Shown piece by piece: positions 1 to 8,227 of a stretch of DNA of 51,912 bases (its first letter is position 1; each line of letters begins with the position of its first letter). A program made the translations under genes and the position numbers. Location: positions 1 to 51,912 of the forward strand of contig CAZQGO010000022.1 of NCBI GenBank assembly GCA_964593065.1. The letters run 5' to 3'. This stretch comes from CAZQGO01 sp964593065 (GTDB lineage: Bacteria; Oederibacteriota; JAAXVQ01). Under the pieces are notes generated by a model, which saw only the letters and a list, made by a program, of their open reading frames with translations, was not told where the DNA came from and did no database searches.

Positions 1-49
1 GGCATAAAATCACCGCTTTCTGCTGGAAATACAAGCCCTTTACGGGCGT

Positions 50-78
50 ATTATTGGCCTGGGGGCGAGGGAAAGCAA
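50..78 (-). promoter_or_regulatory. Conserved sigma70-type promoter, copy 1
   Basis: On the minus strand a -35 TTGCTT (73-78) and a -10 AATAAT (50-55) are separated by exactly 17 bp. TCCC follows the -35, GGCC precedes the -10, and ACGCCCGTA follows it, as in the other copies of this element. AT-rich sequence just upstream of the -35 resembles an UP element. It fires leftward out of the window, so the gene it serves is not visible. Confidence 0.6.
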
Positions 79-97
79 TAGCTTATTTATTATAAAT

Positions 98-535
98 TCA
101 GGCCTGCCGAAAGGTGCCAGCCACCCTTATCCTTATCCAAATCGCAAAGCAATACACAATCTGTATCAGAAGACAGGCATGCAATATCCCCATCTCCCCT
201 GTCGTCTCCCACCCCAGCCGTATCTCCCTGCCGATCTCGTCAACCATCACCTTCTCGACGACCAGCAAAGCCAGACAGAACATGCCGTAGAGGATCAACA
301 AATAATCCCCCGCCCCCTTCGCCCTCCTCACGCTGTTTATCAGCCAGATGATGGATGCAAGGAAATACAGGACAACAAACAACATTTCGATCAGCATCAG
401 AATTTCGACCAGAGAGACGGATTCAGGAGTGAGGAAGATTTGGGATTTGAAGTGATGGACTTGGAAGAGGATGAGGAGGAGTAAAGCAGAGGCAAGCAAG
501 GTAAGGAAGATGTGGTTTTTGTTTTTAGCCGTCAT
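98..535 (-). CDS. Four-helix membrane protein, function unknown
   Basis: This encodes a 145-residue protein with four hydrophobic segments, roughly residues 8-27, 42-66, 79-96 and 115-136, so it is probably an inner-membrane protein. The second and third helices are joined by a basic loop (SVRRAKGAGD). No enzymatic motif or known family was recognised. A weak GAAGAG Shine-Dalgarno lies ahead of the ATG. A copy of the conserved promoter (671-699) sits about 135 bp upstream in the right orientation, which supports the gene being real. The last codons (VAGTFRQA) overlap a copy of the dispersed GGTGCCAGCCACC repeat at 113-125, so the C-terminus may have been shaped by repeat insertion. Confidence 0.65.
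   Translation of the reverse strand: MTAKNKNHIFLTLLASALLLLILFQVHHFKSQIFLTPESVSLVEILMLIEMLFVVLYFLASIIWLINSVRRAKGAGDYLLILYGMFCLALLVVEKVMVDEIGREIRLGWETTGEMGILHACLLIQIVYCFAIWIRIRVAGTFRQA
113..125. repeat. Dispersed GGTGCCAGCCACC repeat
   Basis: This 13-bp copy matches those at 13620-13632 and 14550-14562 that flank the RAYT transposase. It lies inside the 3' end of the membrane-protein gene rather than in a spacer. Confidence 0.5.
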
Positions 536-670
536 AGGATTCTCTTCAAGAAGAAAAGCTGCCAGTTACCGTTATCCTCAAATATTTTCGGCAATTTTTC
601 ATTGTTCATAACAGTTGATGTCTTGAAGGCCGAATATGGGGATTCGGAAATACCCGGCCATTACGGGCGT

Positions 671-699
671 ATTATTGGCCCAAGGATAAGGGAAAGCAA
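671..699 (-). promoter_or_regulatory. Conserved sigma70-type promoter, copy 2
   Basis: The minus strand reads TTGCTT (694-699), a 17-bp spacer and AATAAT (671-676), followed by ACGCCCGTA. The AT-rich tract to the right (tatatattcgaaaatttt) could be an UP element. It points at the four-helix membrane protein starting at 535, with a leader of about 130 nt. Confidence 0.65.
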
Positions 700-822
700 G
701 AGTATATATTCGAAAATTTTAATACAGCCCGCCTCCCTCTCTCCGGCCTTCAGGGTCGCGGTCCTGGGGGTGATTATGGTAAAATAAGTATGGGGGGCAG
801 TCAGGCTTTGGGAGGTGCGGTC

Positions 823-1962
823 ATGCGCCTGCGCTCATTGTGCCTGTGTCTATGCGCAATGCTCATCCCGGCGGTCCTGCCCCTGCTCCCGGCCCGGGCG
901 GCCGTATCGGGCCCGGTGATCGTGGATCACACCTGCACCCGCCTGTCCCAGATCCCGCAGGAGTCCGTGCAGGCGGCCAAGAACCAGTTGCACATCGCCT
1001 ACGGCCATACCTCCCACGGCAGCCAGCTGACCACGGGCATGACCGGGCTGGTTGCGTTCAAGGGCAGCCTGTACGAATGGAATTCCGGCGGCGCCAACGG
1101 CGCCCTGGACCTGCGCGACCAGCCGTTCTCCGGCGCCTCGGACCTGGGCAACCCGGACCGCACCGCCTGGGAGGCCGCCACGCGCTCCTACCTGGACGCC
1201 CACCCCGAGGTGAATGTCATCATCTGGTCCTGGTGCGGCCAGGTCAGCACGGCCACGCCCGCCGACATCGCCGCCTACCTGGACCTCATGAGCGGCCTGG
1301 AAACCGATTACCCCGGCGTCACCTTCGTATACATGACCGGCCACCTGGACGGCACCGGGCTGACCGGCAATCTCCATCTCCGCAACGAGCAGATCCGTAA
1401 TTACTGCCGGGCGCAGGGCAAGATCCTGTACGATTTCGCGGATATCGAGTCCTACGATCCGGACGGGGCCTGCTACGGCGACAAGCTCCCGGACGACGGC
1501 TGCAACTACGATTCGGACGGCAACGGCACGCGCGACCGCAACTGGGCCCGGGACTGGCAGAACAGCCACACCGAGGGCGTGGACTGGTACCAGTGCGCTT
1601 CGGCCCACAGCGAGCCCCTCAACGCCAACCAGAAGGCCTACGCGGCCTGGTGGCTGTGGGCGCGGCTGGCGGGCTGGCAGGGATCGTCCCAGCTTCCCCC
1701 GGCCCCCGCCCTGCTGCAGGCGTACCCCAATCCGGCCCGCGGCGTGCTCCGCTTCCAGCTCCAGGGCGACAACGCCAGCCAGGCCCGCATCCTCCTGCTG
1801 AACCTGGCCGGGGAAACCGTGCTGCGCCTGGACGAGACCTTCACGCCCCCGAACGCCGTGCTCTCCGCGGACACCTCCGGTTTGGCGCCGGGCGTGTACC
1901 TGTATCACATCTACTTCGACGGCCGCAGGGGCTGCGCCGGCAAGGTCTGCATCCGGCGGTAA
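823..1962 (+). CDS. Secreted SGNH-hydrolase-like protein with C-terminal sorting-type domain
   Basis: This is a 379-residue exported protein with a signal peptide ending near ARA. The catalytic-type domain has a block-I-like motif (YGHTSHGSQL) near residue 60, a central IIWSWCG strand, YMTGHLDG, a YDFADIESYDP segment and a terminal H-x-x-x-L-N-A-N-Q motif. The same landmarks recur in the proteins at 11400 and 12427, so the three are paralogues. The last 85 residues (from AYPNPARG to KVCIRR) form a FlgD-like or type A sorting beta-sandwich, which suggests cell-surface attachment or special export. The start at 823 was chosen over 790 because GGGAGGTG lies just ahead of it and the signal peptide then begins MRLR. 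The substrate is unknown; an esterase or carbohydrate hydrolase is an inference from the fold-like motifs. Confidence 0.7.
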   Translation: MRLRSLCLCLCAMLIPAVLPLLPARAAVSGPVIVDHTCTRLSQIPQESVQAAKNQLHIAYGHTSHGSQLTTGMTGLVAFKGSLYEWNSGGANGALDLRDQPFSGASDLGNPDRTAWEAATRSYLDAHPEVNVIIWSWCGQVSTATPADIAAYLDLMSGLETDYPGVTFVYMTGHLDGTGLTGNLHLRNEQIRNYCRAQGKILYDFADIESYDPDGACYGDKLPDDGCNYDSDGNGTRDRNWARDWQNSHTEGVDWYQCASAHSEPLNANQKAYAAWWLWARLAGWQGSSQLPPAPALLQAYPNPARGVLRFQLQGDNASQARILLLNLAGETVLRLDETFTPPNAVLSADTSGLAPGVYLYHIYFDGRRGCAGKVCIRR

Positions 1963-2124
1963 AAATCCCGCTCGCCCCCGCCAAAGGAACCAGCCGCCTT
2001 TGTCGTACCCCCGCTTCATCATTCTGACGAAGCTTGGCGTATGCTTAATGGAATGAGATGCTTTGGCGGAATAAATACCGGGGAGGATTGAAACGGCTTA
2101 AGACGCCTGCCGGGGCGGGGCGGG

Positions 2125-2748
2125 TTATTCGCACAGATTCTCCCGCCACGCCGGCCGCTTTTCCACCTGCGGCTGGTCGTACATGGCTTCAAATTCCCGG
2201 GCCGCCTCGGCCGAAAAGAATTTCAGGGGACACTGGTCCATATTGTTGTTCTCGATGACCCCGAAATGCACGTGGGCGGCGCCCCCCAGCACGATCAGGT
2301 TGGCGATGTGCTGCCCCGCTTCCACGTAATCCCCTTCTGAAACGAAGATGTTGGCGCGCCGCTCGGACTCCGGCCGGCTGCCCCCGATCTCGAAGTGATA
2401 GTCGACCACCCTCGTTCGGCTGACCCGGATGCTGATGCGGTAGTTCGTGCCCGGCCAGCCCACGCCCGTGTCCAGCTCGATCTTTTCCACCCGCCCGGGC
2501 GCGCAGGCATAAAAAGGGTCGCCGCTGGCCGTGGAGATGTCAATGCCGTTGTGGAAGCGGTAGGGCTCGTCGGGCAGCGTGACCACGCCGAAAGGCTGCA
2601 TGATGGTCACGTCCGCGGGCCGGCAGGGCAGGGCCGTGAGCACGCCCGGGGCGAACTCTAAGTCCAGTTCCGCCTGGTAGGGATTGCTGCCGCAGGCGGC
2701 CAATGCCCCGCACACCCCGAGCATGAGCGCGATCCGGCTAAAACGCAC
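2125..2748 (-). CDS. M23-family peptidase lipoprotein
   Basis: This is a 207-residue lipoprotein with a short signal peptide and lipobox LAAC (Cys19). The zinc-site motifs of M23/LytM endopeptidases are present: H66-x3-D70 in the HNGID segment and H159-x-H161 in AAHVHF. It therefore probably cleaves peptidoglycan cross-bridges or stem peptides from a membrane-anchored position. The start is a GTG overlapping the end of the upstream barrel gene (stop at 2738-2740), so the two are translationally coupled. The C-terminal tail (last 40 residues, EAAREFEAMYD onward) is not part of the M23 core. The family also contains non-catalytic members, but here all four metal or catalytic positions are kept. 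Confidence 0.8.
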   Translation of the reverse strand: MRFSRIALMLGVCGALAACGSNPYQAELDLEFAPGVLTALPCRPADVTIMQPFGVVTLPDEPYRFHNGIDISTASGDPFYACAPGRVEKIELDTGVGWPGTNYRISIRVSRTRVVDYHFEIGGSRPESERRANIFVSEGDYVEAGQHIANLIVLGGAAHVHFGVIENNNMDQCPLKFFSAEAAREFEAMYDQPQVEKRPAWRENLCE

Positions 2749-3301
2749 AGCGCACCCCCAGGAACGGATGCAGCGGGTAGAGGGCGCGGGCATAATCCGT
2801 GTTGAGATAGGCGCCCACGCCCAGCATGGGCGAGAGCACCGTGGGCCCGATGGCAAAGGGCCAGGCCAAGGCCAGGACATGCGTGGCGTGCAGGCCGTCC
2901 TGGTAGAACAGGTTGTCCGCCTCCAGGAACACGCACCCGTAGCTCACGCGGAAGTACAGGTCCAGGGAGAGCTGATCCTTCAATTCCCGGCTGCCGGACA
3001 GGCTCATGCCCCCGGCTGTGATGAAGTCCAGGCCCGCCAGGCTGAAGGCGTAGCCGCCGGCCAGGCCCCAGCGGTATTGTTCCCCGCTTAAGAATTCGTC
3101 GTAGCTCTCGTTGACCGCGCGGGCGTAGCCGTTCCAGGGCAGGCGGCAGCTCACGGACGTTTCCCGGCCCATGCCGTCCTCGCCGGTGAAATGCGCGCCC
3201 AGCTGGGCTTCGAACATCCCCGCCCGCGCGGGCCCGGCCCACAGCCAAGCCAGCCCCAGGGCCAGGCAGGCAACCTGTGCTGCTTTCGGCATGCGAATCA
3301 T
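2738..3301 (-). CDS. Small outer-membrane beta-barrel protein
   Basis: This is a 187-residue protein with a Sec signal peptide (cleavage near ARA-GMF). It is followed by alternating amphipathic strands rich in Gly, Tyr and Phe and ends in a terminal Phe (GVRCAF), the usual C-terminal signature for insertion into the outer membrane. The length suits an eight-stranded barrel. GAAAGAGG precedes the ATG. It overlaps the M23 lipoprotein gene by 11 bp, and the two probably act together in the envelope. No specific family was recognised. Confidence 0.6.
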   Translation of the reverse strand: MIRMPKAAQVACLALGLAWLWAGPARAGMFEAQLGAHFTGEDGMGRETSVSCRLPWNGYARAVNESYDEFLSGEQYRWGLAGGYAFSLAGLDFITAGGMSLSGSRELKDQLSLDLYFRVSYGCVFLEADNLFYQDGLHATHVLALAWPFAIGPTVLSPMLGVGAYLNTDYARALYPLHPFLGVRCAF

Positions 3302-3359
3302 GAGGCCTCTTTCTTCTCCATCTTCAGGCGCCGGGACAGAACCTGTGCGCCTGCCGTCT

Positions 3360-3388
3360 ATTTTCGCCGCCGGCGGGAACGGTGTCAA
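3360..3388 (-). promoter_or_regulatory. Putative sigma70 promoter for the barrel/M23 operon
   Basis: The minus strand has a perfect -35 TTGACA (3383-3388), a 17-bp spacer and a weaker -10 GAAAAT (3360-3365). It lies about 60 bp before the barrel gene start. It differs from the conserved promoter family nearby. Confidence 0.45.
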
Positions 3389-3434
3389 CCCGGGAAACGC
3401 AATCCTCCCGGCCTGTTCCGGCATTTTCCCGCAT

Positions 3435-3475
3435 AAAAAAAACGCCGCGGGAAGGACGTTGGCCTACCCGCGGCG
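3435..3475 (-). terminator. Rho-independent terminator after the DUF2914 gene
   Basis: On the minus strand CGCCGCGGG (3467-3475) pairs with CCCGCGGCG (3443-3451) and is followed by eight U residues (3435-3442). It begins 15 bp beyond the stop codon at 3490. Confidence 0.85.
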
Positions 3476-3489
3476 TCAGGAAGAAAAGC

Positions 3490-4113
3490 TTACTTCTTCT
3501 CTTTGGGGGGCGTGGGGGTCAGCGCCCCTGCAGCGCCTGCCGCGCCAGTCGCACCGGTCTCGCCGGTCTCGCCGCCCTGCATCTCCTGCTGCTCCGGCTG
3601 CGAAACGCTGGCCACGATGGTGAAGGGCAGGACCTTGATCACCTGGTCACCGTCCACGATCTCCACGGACCAATCCCCGGTCTGGTCCGGGGCGATGATC
3701 TTACTGGAGTACACCCTCCAGCCCGAGCCGCCGACATTCAGCGGCACCTCGGCCACGATCTCATCCCCCTTCTTCCAGCGGTGGACGACCTTCGTGGGCT
3801 CCGAAACGTCGCCGATCTTGGTCCAGCAAAACACTTTTTCCACCTCGGCCGGAAATTCGGTCTTTTTGTCCACGGGCTGGCGGTCCTCCACGCCGGTCGT
3901 CAGGGCCGACTCCATGACCGTGAGGCCGCTGGCTGTCGCCGCTTCCGGGGCCGCTTCGGCCGGCTGGGTTTCCGGCATCGCGCTTTCCATTTTGGGGCCG
4001 GAACCGGCCTTTTCCATCTTGGCTCCTGAGCCGGCTTCCTGCGCCCAGCCCGCCGCGGCCAAGGCCGCCACTAAAGCGGCAACACCAAACAGACTTGCCA
4101 ATGCTTTCTTCAT
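3490..4113 (-). CDS. Exported DUF2914-domain protein
   Basis: This is a 207-residue protein with a signal peptide (cleavage after GWAQ). A low-complexity Ala/Glu/Pro segment covers residues about 25-65, and a DUF2914 domain covers about 67-170. The domain shows its usual landmarks: VFCWTKI, a V-x-H-x-W-K-K-G-D turn, an RVYSSK strand and a GDWSVEIVD strand. The C-terminus is a short collagen-like Gly-x-x stretch (GETGATGAAGAAG) ending PPKEKK. GGAGG lies 7 nt before the ATG. It forms a single-gene unit closed by a strong terminator. The function of DUF2914 is not established; the domain probably folds as a beta-sandwich. Confidence 0.75.
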   Translation of the reverse strand: MKKALASLFGVAALVAALAAAGWAQEAGSGAKMEKAGSGPKMESAMPETQPAEAAPEAATASGLTVMESALTTGVEDRQPVDKKTEFPAEVEKVFCWTKIGDVSEPTKVVHRWKKGDEIVAEVPLNVGGSGWRVYSSKIIAPDQTGDWSVEIVDGDQVIKVLPFTIVASVSQPEQQEMQGGETGETGATGAAGAAGALTPTPPKEKK

Positions 4114-4257
4114 GCCACTACCTCCTTTTTCACCTAGGCTTCGGCAACCATCCTGTGCCGGGTAATGCGGCAGCATGGTAAATCCCCGTTTCGTTTCCCT
4201 CGACTGCGCGTTTCCCCTATTCACTGACAAAAATCGCCGCACCGCTCAGGCGTTCGG

Positions 4258-5418
4258 CTAGAACTGCCAGCCGTTCTTGACCATCAGGTAATAGGCGCTG
4301 GTGTCCACGAAACGTTCCCAGGTCTGCGCCGTGCTGCCGCCGTCCTTCCAATCGACCCAGCCGCCCGTGATCCCGTGTTCGTCCGGCGTCACCTGCCACA
4401 AGCCGCTGGTCTGTTCGGCCCAGGAGGTGTGGCTGTCGGCCAGGTCCGAGCGGCCCAGCTCCTGCCAGGCCAGGCTGGCCTGGAACCCCATGCCCGGCAT
4501 CAGCTTCGTGGAGTTCGCCTCCTGCGCGACCGCCCCGCGGTCGCGGCCCCGGGTCACCTGGAGCTCCGTGGCAATGCGGTCGGCCAGGCCCGCCGGATAG
4601 ACCACGCCAAAGCGGTCCGCGTTCAGCATGGCCGGGGCGAAATGCACCCAGGTGAAGGGCAGATAAACAGGAAAGCCCAGCTCGTTGACCGCGGCCTGCC
4701 AGGCGTCTCCCGCCGCCAGGGTCTGATTGATGCCGGCCGCCACCTGGTTGCGGGCCGCAGTCTCCCCGGCCAGGTCGAACACGATGAGCGCGAAGGCATT
4801 GTCGCTGGTCCAGCGGTCCCTGATAACAGCTCCCGCGTCGGTGTAGCCCCCGCAGATCAGGCCGTCGTCCTGTCCCTGCTTGAGCGCCGGGTCCTGCAGG
4901 GTTTTCAAATAGGCCACGGCCCGCTGCAAGGCCTGGTCGTGTCCCCCGATCCGTCCCAGGGCCATGGCCGCCTGGGCGGTCATGCGCGCGAACCTTCCGA
5001 GGTCCACCGGCGTGTCATAGGAGTACTGGTTGTACCAGGAGCCGTCGCTCCTCTGCACCCGCGCCAGGTAGTCGCAGGCCAGCTGCGCCTCGGCCGCGTA
5101 GCCGCCGGCCTGCAGGGCCAGGGCCGCCATGGCCACCTCGCCCGGGACGACCCAGGTGGGGGCGCCGTACACATTATTGATGGCCCCATGCCCCGGACTG
5201 CCGGGAGAAACGTACTGGCAGGCGCGCAGGTAGTCGTACTCGATCTGCAGGCTGCCGCCGTTGTTGGGTTTGCCCTTGGCGGGGGTCAGGAGATCGGGGT
5301 CCGCGCGGAACGCGCCCGGCGCCGTGGGGCTCTGCTGTCCGCAGGCCGCCAGGGCCATGGCGGCCGCCAAGGCCATGACCATTGTCCAGGATTTGAACTT
5401 GTTTTTGGGGCTTGGCAT
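4258..5418 (-). CDS. Lipoprotein with alpha/alpha-toroid fold
   Basis: This is a 386-residue lipoprotein with lipobox ALAAC (Cys26). The rest is made of helical hairpins with the GSW/GGY turns and aromatic repeats seen in alpha/alpha toroids such as squalene-cyclase-like proteins and six-hairpin glycosidases: QRSDGSWYNQ near residue 125, ICGGYTDAG, RWTSDNAFAL and GGWVDWKDGG. No catalytic DxDD or paired Asp/Glu typical of a known enzyme was confirmed, so the function stays open. It has a strong Shine-Dalgarno (AATCAGGAGGAAATC before the ATG at 5418) and a copy of the conserved promoter at 5547-5575, giving a leader of about 125 nt. The same Shine-Dalgarno context recurs at the gene starting at 10179. 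Confidence 0.6.
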   Translation of the reverse strand: MPSPKNKFKSWTMVMALAAAMALAACGQQSPTAPGAFRADPDLLTPAKGKPNNGGSLQIEYDYLRACQYVSPGSPGHGAINNVYGAPTWVVPGEVAMAALALQAGGYAAEAQLACDYLARVQRSDGSWYNQYSYDTPVDLGRFARMTAQAAMALGRIGGHDQALQRAVAYLKTLQDPALKQGQDDGLICGGYTDAGAVIRDRWTSDNAFALIVFDLAGETAARNQVAAGINQTLAAGDAWQAAVNELGFPVYLPFTWVHFAPAMLNADRFGVVYPAGLADRIATELQVTRGRDRGAVAQEANSTKLMPGMGFQASLAWQELGRSDLADSHTSWAEQTSGLWQVTPDEHGITGGWVDWKDGGSTAQTWERFVDTSAYYLMVKNGWQF

Positions 5419-5546
5419 GATTTCCTCCTGATTAGTTTGCATGGATCGTGCGGAAATACGGGCGCTGCCCGCGCCTTCCGGGCGAAGCTTGAAAATGCCT
5501 GGCCACGGATTCCGTGGGTCACAGACGATTTGGCCGCTACGCGCGC

Positions 5547-5575
5547 ATTATCGGCCCGGGCCGTGGGGATTGCAA
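5547..5575 (-). promoter_or_regulatory. Conserved sigma70-type promoter, copy 3
   Basis: The minus strand reads TTGCAA (5570-5575), 17 bp and GATAAT (5547-5552), with TCCC after the -35 and GGCC before the -10. The downstream block is GCGCGCGTA, a variant of ACGCCCGTA. It drives the toroid lipoprotein. Confidence 0.65.
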
Positions 5576-5642
5576 GGGGATTTGTCAAAAAAATCCGGAA
5601 GCGGCCCCCGGCTCTCAAGCATGGATTTCTCGGCTCCGCAGG

Positions 5643-6188
5643 CTAACCCCAGGTGACGGACCATTTCCAGGCCCGGGAATCCTGCGCGTCCTTCTCGACC
5701 TTCAGGTTCTTCACGCCCGTGAACTCGGCCACGCCGAAGATGTAGCCGGCGATTTCATCGAGGAATTTTTTCGGGAGCTCGGGATAATCGGTCACCGTGA
5801 CCACCACGCGGTTGCGTTCGGGATCCCGCCAGGCCGAGGCCTTGCCCTGGTCATGGTACATGCCCCAGAGCCGGGCGGATAATCCCACCACGAAAGAGAT
5901 GGTCGTCATGCGCAAGAGGGCCCGGTAGATCCCCTTCAGGTTGTCCCGCGCCAGCTCCCGCCCCAGGCGCCGAATCCCCTGCGCGTCCCCGGGATGGAGC
6001 ACCTCGGCCGCGGCCTCGAACAGGCGGGTGGTGGTTTCCGCCGCCAGCCAGCTCACGGGCAGGGCCGTGCGGTAGCTCTCGGCCTCTGCGGGCGTCAGTT
6101 TTTCCAGGAATTGGGATTCGGCGGCGGTCCCCGCGGCCCCCAGGACCTTGCGGAGGAAAACAATGTTGGTGCCCTTGCATTTGGCCAT
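5643..6188 (-). CDS. DUF2378/TIGR02265-like protein
   Basis: This encodes 181 residues without a signal peptide, so it is cytoplasmic. It shares its plan with the gene at 48608: an N-terminal helix with F-L-E-K/F-I-T-R, an LP-V/I-SW segment, an LGRELARDNLKGIYR helix, a Gly/Leu-rich segment ending LWGMYHDQG, and a C-terminal beta part ending in a Trp-rich strand. This layout matches the DUF2378 family best known from Myxococcus, whose function is unknown. The start at 6188 was preferred to 6197 because GGAG is better spaced. A copy of the conserved promoter lies 80 bp upstream. Assignment rests on pattern similarity and is tentative. Confidence 0.55.
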   Translation of the reverse strand: MAKCKGTNIVFLRKVLGAAGTAAESQFLEKLTPAEAESYRTALPVSWLAAETTTRLFEAAAEVLHPGDAQGIRRLGRELARDNLKGIYRALLRMTTISFVVGLSARLWGMYHDQGKASAWRDPERNRVVVTVTDYPELPKKFLDEIAGYIFGVAEFTGVKNLKVEKDAQDSRAWKWSVTWG

Positions 6189-6268
6189 ACCGATCACTCC
6201 GCGGCGGAGCCGGGGAATCCCCGGCGGGAATTTTCCAGCTGCTGGATATGGGAGGGCAATACGGGCGT

Positions 6269-6297
6269 ATTATTGGCCTTGAGGTGGGGGATTGCAA
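6269..6297 (-). promoter_or_regulatory. Conserved sigma70-type promoter, copy 4
   Basis: The minus strand reads TTGCAA (6292-6297), 17 bp and AATAAT (6269-6274), then ACGCCCGTA. An AT-rich tract (atttatttaaaatag) lies beyond the -35. It faces the DUF2378-like gene at 6188. Confidence 0.65.
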
Positions 6298-6384
6298 GGG
6301 CATTTATTTAAAATAGATAACAGGTTCGGGCACCTTCTTCCCCAGCCGCCCCTCACAGGGTGAGGGGACAAGAGGATACCGAAG

Positions 6385-6540
6385 TTATTTCCCCCGCAGG
6401 AGCAGGAGGCCGATGGCCCCGCAGCCCACGATCACCAGCAGGTCGATGAAGAACCAGAGGTGGTTTTGGTTGACGATCATGCCCAGGATGACCAGGGCGG
6501 ACAGAAGCAGCAGAACGATCCCGGGAATCCGGTCGCTCAT
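6385..6540 (-). CDS. 51-residue two-helix membrane peptide
   Basis: This small protein begins MSDRIPGIVLLLLSALVILG and ends LLLLRGK. Two hydrophobic helices (about residues 7-24 and 28-48) are joined by a short NQNHLW turn. It falls below common gene-length cut-offs but is supported by its composition, a GGGGAGGC Shine-Dalgarno before the ATG, and a copy of the conserved promoter only 45 bp upstream. It is probably an inner-membrane peptide. No family was recognised. Confidence 0.6.
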   Translation of the reverse strand: MSDRIPGIVLLLLSALVILGMIVNQNHLWFFIDLLVIVGCGAIGLLLLRGK

Positions 6541-6584
6541 CCATGCCTCCCCGCAGCGATGGATACAATCATGATCCTGCAGGT

Positions 6585-6613
6585 ATTATTGGCCTTGCGC
6601 CGGCGGAAAGCAA
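6585..6613 (-). promoter_or_regulatory. Conserved sigma70-type promoter, copy 5
   Basis: The minus strand reads TTGCTT (6608-6613), 17 bp and AATAAT (6585-6590). TCC after the -35 and GGCC before the -10 are kept; the downstream ACGCCC block is replaced by ACCTGCAGG. It faces the 51-residue membrane peptide. Confidence 0.6.
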
Positions 6614-6679
6614 CGGCGATTTCCCGGCAAGGCGAAATTATCACTTTCCATACGCCGGCGGCGGATGTATTATATTTTC

Positions 6680-8185
6680 ATGAGGAAATTTCCGCTGGCC
6701 ATCCTTTTGGCTTGTTGGCTGCCGCCGTCCGCGGCCCTGGCGGCCACGCTTCCCGACCATTTTGACGTGACCGGACCCGGCGGCGCACCGCTCAGCGGCC
6801 CCTACCTTGCGGGCGTTCCCTTCGATGTCTCCATCACGGCTTATGATGGGCTGGGCCAAACCCTGGCATCCTTCTCCGGTCCCGCCGACCTGCGCACCTC
6901 GTTGGACTACACAGCGGACTACCGCGTGGTTTCCCCCCGGCAGATTACCTTCACGGCGGGCATTTGGCAGGGGCAGGCGGTCATCCGCCGCGCCGGTTCC
7001 CCCGCCTTCCTGGAGTGCACCTACAACGGCGTCACCGGCTCATCCGCCGCCATGGCCGTGGCGCCCGGGCCCGCCTACGGCCTGGCGATCCTTGCCCCCG
7101 GCCAAATCCTGGTGGAGGGCAGCGGCAACTCGGGAATCGGTCTGGCGGGCGGCCCCGCCATCCCCGGAGTGCCCGCTGGCGGCTGGTACACCGGCGTCAC
7201 CCCGGCCGGGAGCGCGCCGCCGGGGGCCGACGTATACTCGGCCGCGGGTCATCTGACGCACTATTGGCTGCCGGTCACGGTGGCCGCGGTCGACGTCTTC
7301 GGCAACCTCTCGGCCGCAACCCAGGTCCCCTTCGAGGTGAGGACGACCACGGAATCACATTGGGCCGCGGAACCGAACACTGCCACGCCCTTGGCCGCCG
7401 CCCTGGTCAACGGACGGGGTTGGGTCAACGCGCGCCTGATCACGCTGGGACAGATGGACCTGTATCCGCACGCCCCGAACGACCCCGGCCTGAATCACGG
7501 CAGCGAGACCAGCCGCTCCCTGATCCAGGTGGTCTCGGCCGGCTGCCACACGTGCAAGCTGTTCGTCAACGGCGCGGGCCCGGGAGAGACCGTGGCCGTG
7601 GAGCCGGCGCCCAACACCTTCACCCTGCGGTGCGAGATCTGGGACGCAGACGGCGGGCAGCATCTGTATTTCGATTTCGACGTCGCGCTCCAACCCGTGC
7701 TCGATCCGGCGACGGCCGCTCCGGCGCCGGGTTCGCTGCTGACCGCCGCCTTCCGCACGCAAGACGGCGAGGCGACGCTCAGCCAAAGCTACTCCCTGCC
7801 CGGCGCCATCTATCTCCGCGATGCCCACGCCTGCGAGACCCTGGGCCCGTTGATCCTGGTCGGGCAAAACCCCCAGCCCACGCCCAGCCCCGGGGAGGAC
7901 ATCTGGGTCGGTCTCGGCTCGGACGTCGTCGCCTTTCCCGATCCGGCGCGGGATCATGTCACTTTTTGGTGGAAAGAGAAAGACGTGGAGCGGGTGGAAA
8001 TCGTCTTGTACAACTTCAATGGAGAAATCGTCAGCAAAATGGAAGAAGCGGCGGGGCCGGAGGCCGGCCTCAGGCTGCAAACCGCATCCCTGGCTCCGGG
8101 GATTTATCTCTACCGCCTGACGACCATCCGCGACGGCGTCCGGCGCGTCTATCCGTTCAAAAAAATCGCCATCATCAAAGAATAA
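6680..8185 (+). CDS. Large secreted protein with C-terminal sorting-type domain
   Basis: This encodes 501 residues from the ATG at 6680; an in-frame ATG at 6665 is possible but has its purine-rich box almost touching it. A signal peptide ends near SAALA. Residues about 20-130 look like an Ig-like or invasin-like beta domain (FDVSITAYDGLGQTLASFSG). The middle is beta-rich with no recognised family and holds a CHTCK pair. The last 85 residues (from VAFPDPARD to FKKIAIIKE) are the same FlgD-like/type A sorting domain as in the products at 823, 12427 and 23561. The protein is probably displayed on the cell surface. It stands alone on this strand. Confidence 0.65.
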   Translation: MRKFPLAILLACWLPPSAALAATLPDHFDVTGPGGAPLSGPYLAGVPFDVSITAYDGLGQTLASFSGPADLRTSLDYTADYRVVSPRQITFTAGIWQGQAVIRRAGSPAFLECTYNGVTGSSAAMAVAPGPAYGLAILAPGQILVEGSGNSGIGLAGGPAIPGVPAGGWYTGVTPAGSAPPGADVYSAAGHLTHYWLPVTVAAVDVFGNLSAATQVPFEVRTTTESHWAAEPNTATPLAAALVNGRGWVNARLITLGQMDLYPHAPNDPGLNHGSETSRSLIQVVSAGCHTCKLFVNGAGPGETVAVEPAPNTFTLRCEIWDADGGQHLYFDFDVALQPVLDPATAAPAPGSLLTAAFRTQDGEATLSQSYSLPGAIYLRDAHACETLGPLILVGQNPQPTPSPGEDIWVGLGSDVVAFPDPARDHVTFWWKEKDVERVEIVLYNFNGEIVSKMEEAAGPEAGLRLQTASLAPGIYLYRLTTIRDGVRRVYPFKKIAIIKE

Positions 8186-8227
8186 AACCCCCACCCTGCC
8201 TTGTCCGGCGGGCCGTGTGTCCGGCCG

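Noticed and set aside
850..2022. 390-codon minus-strand frame over the SGNH-like gene
   Set aside because: Val/Gly/Arg-rich shadow with no signal peptide or domain; the plus-strand frame has a signal peptide and two recognisable domains.
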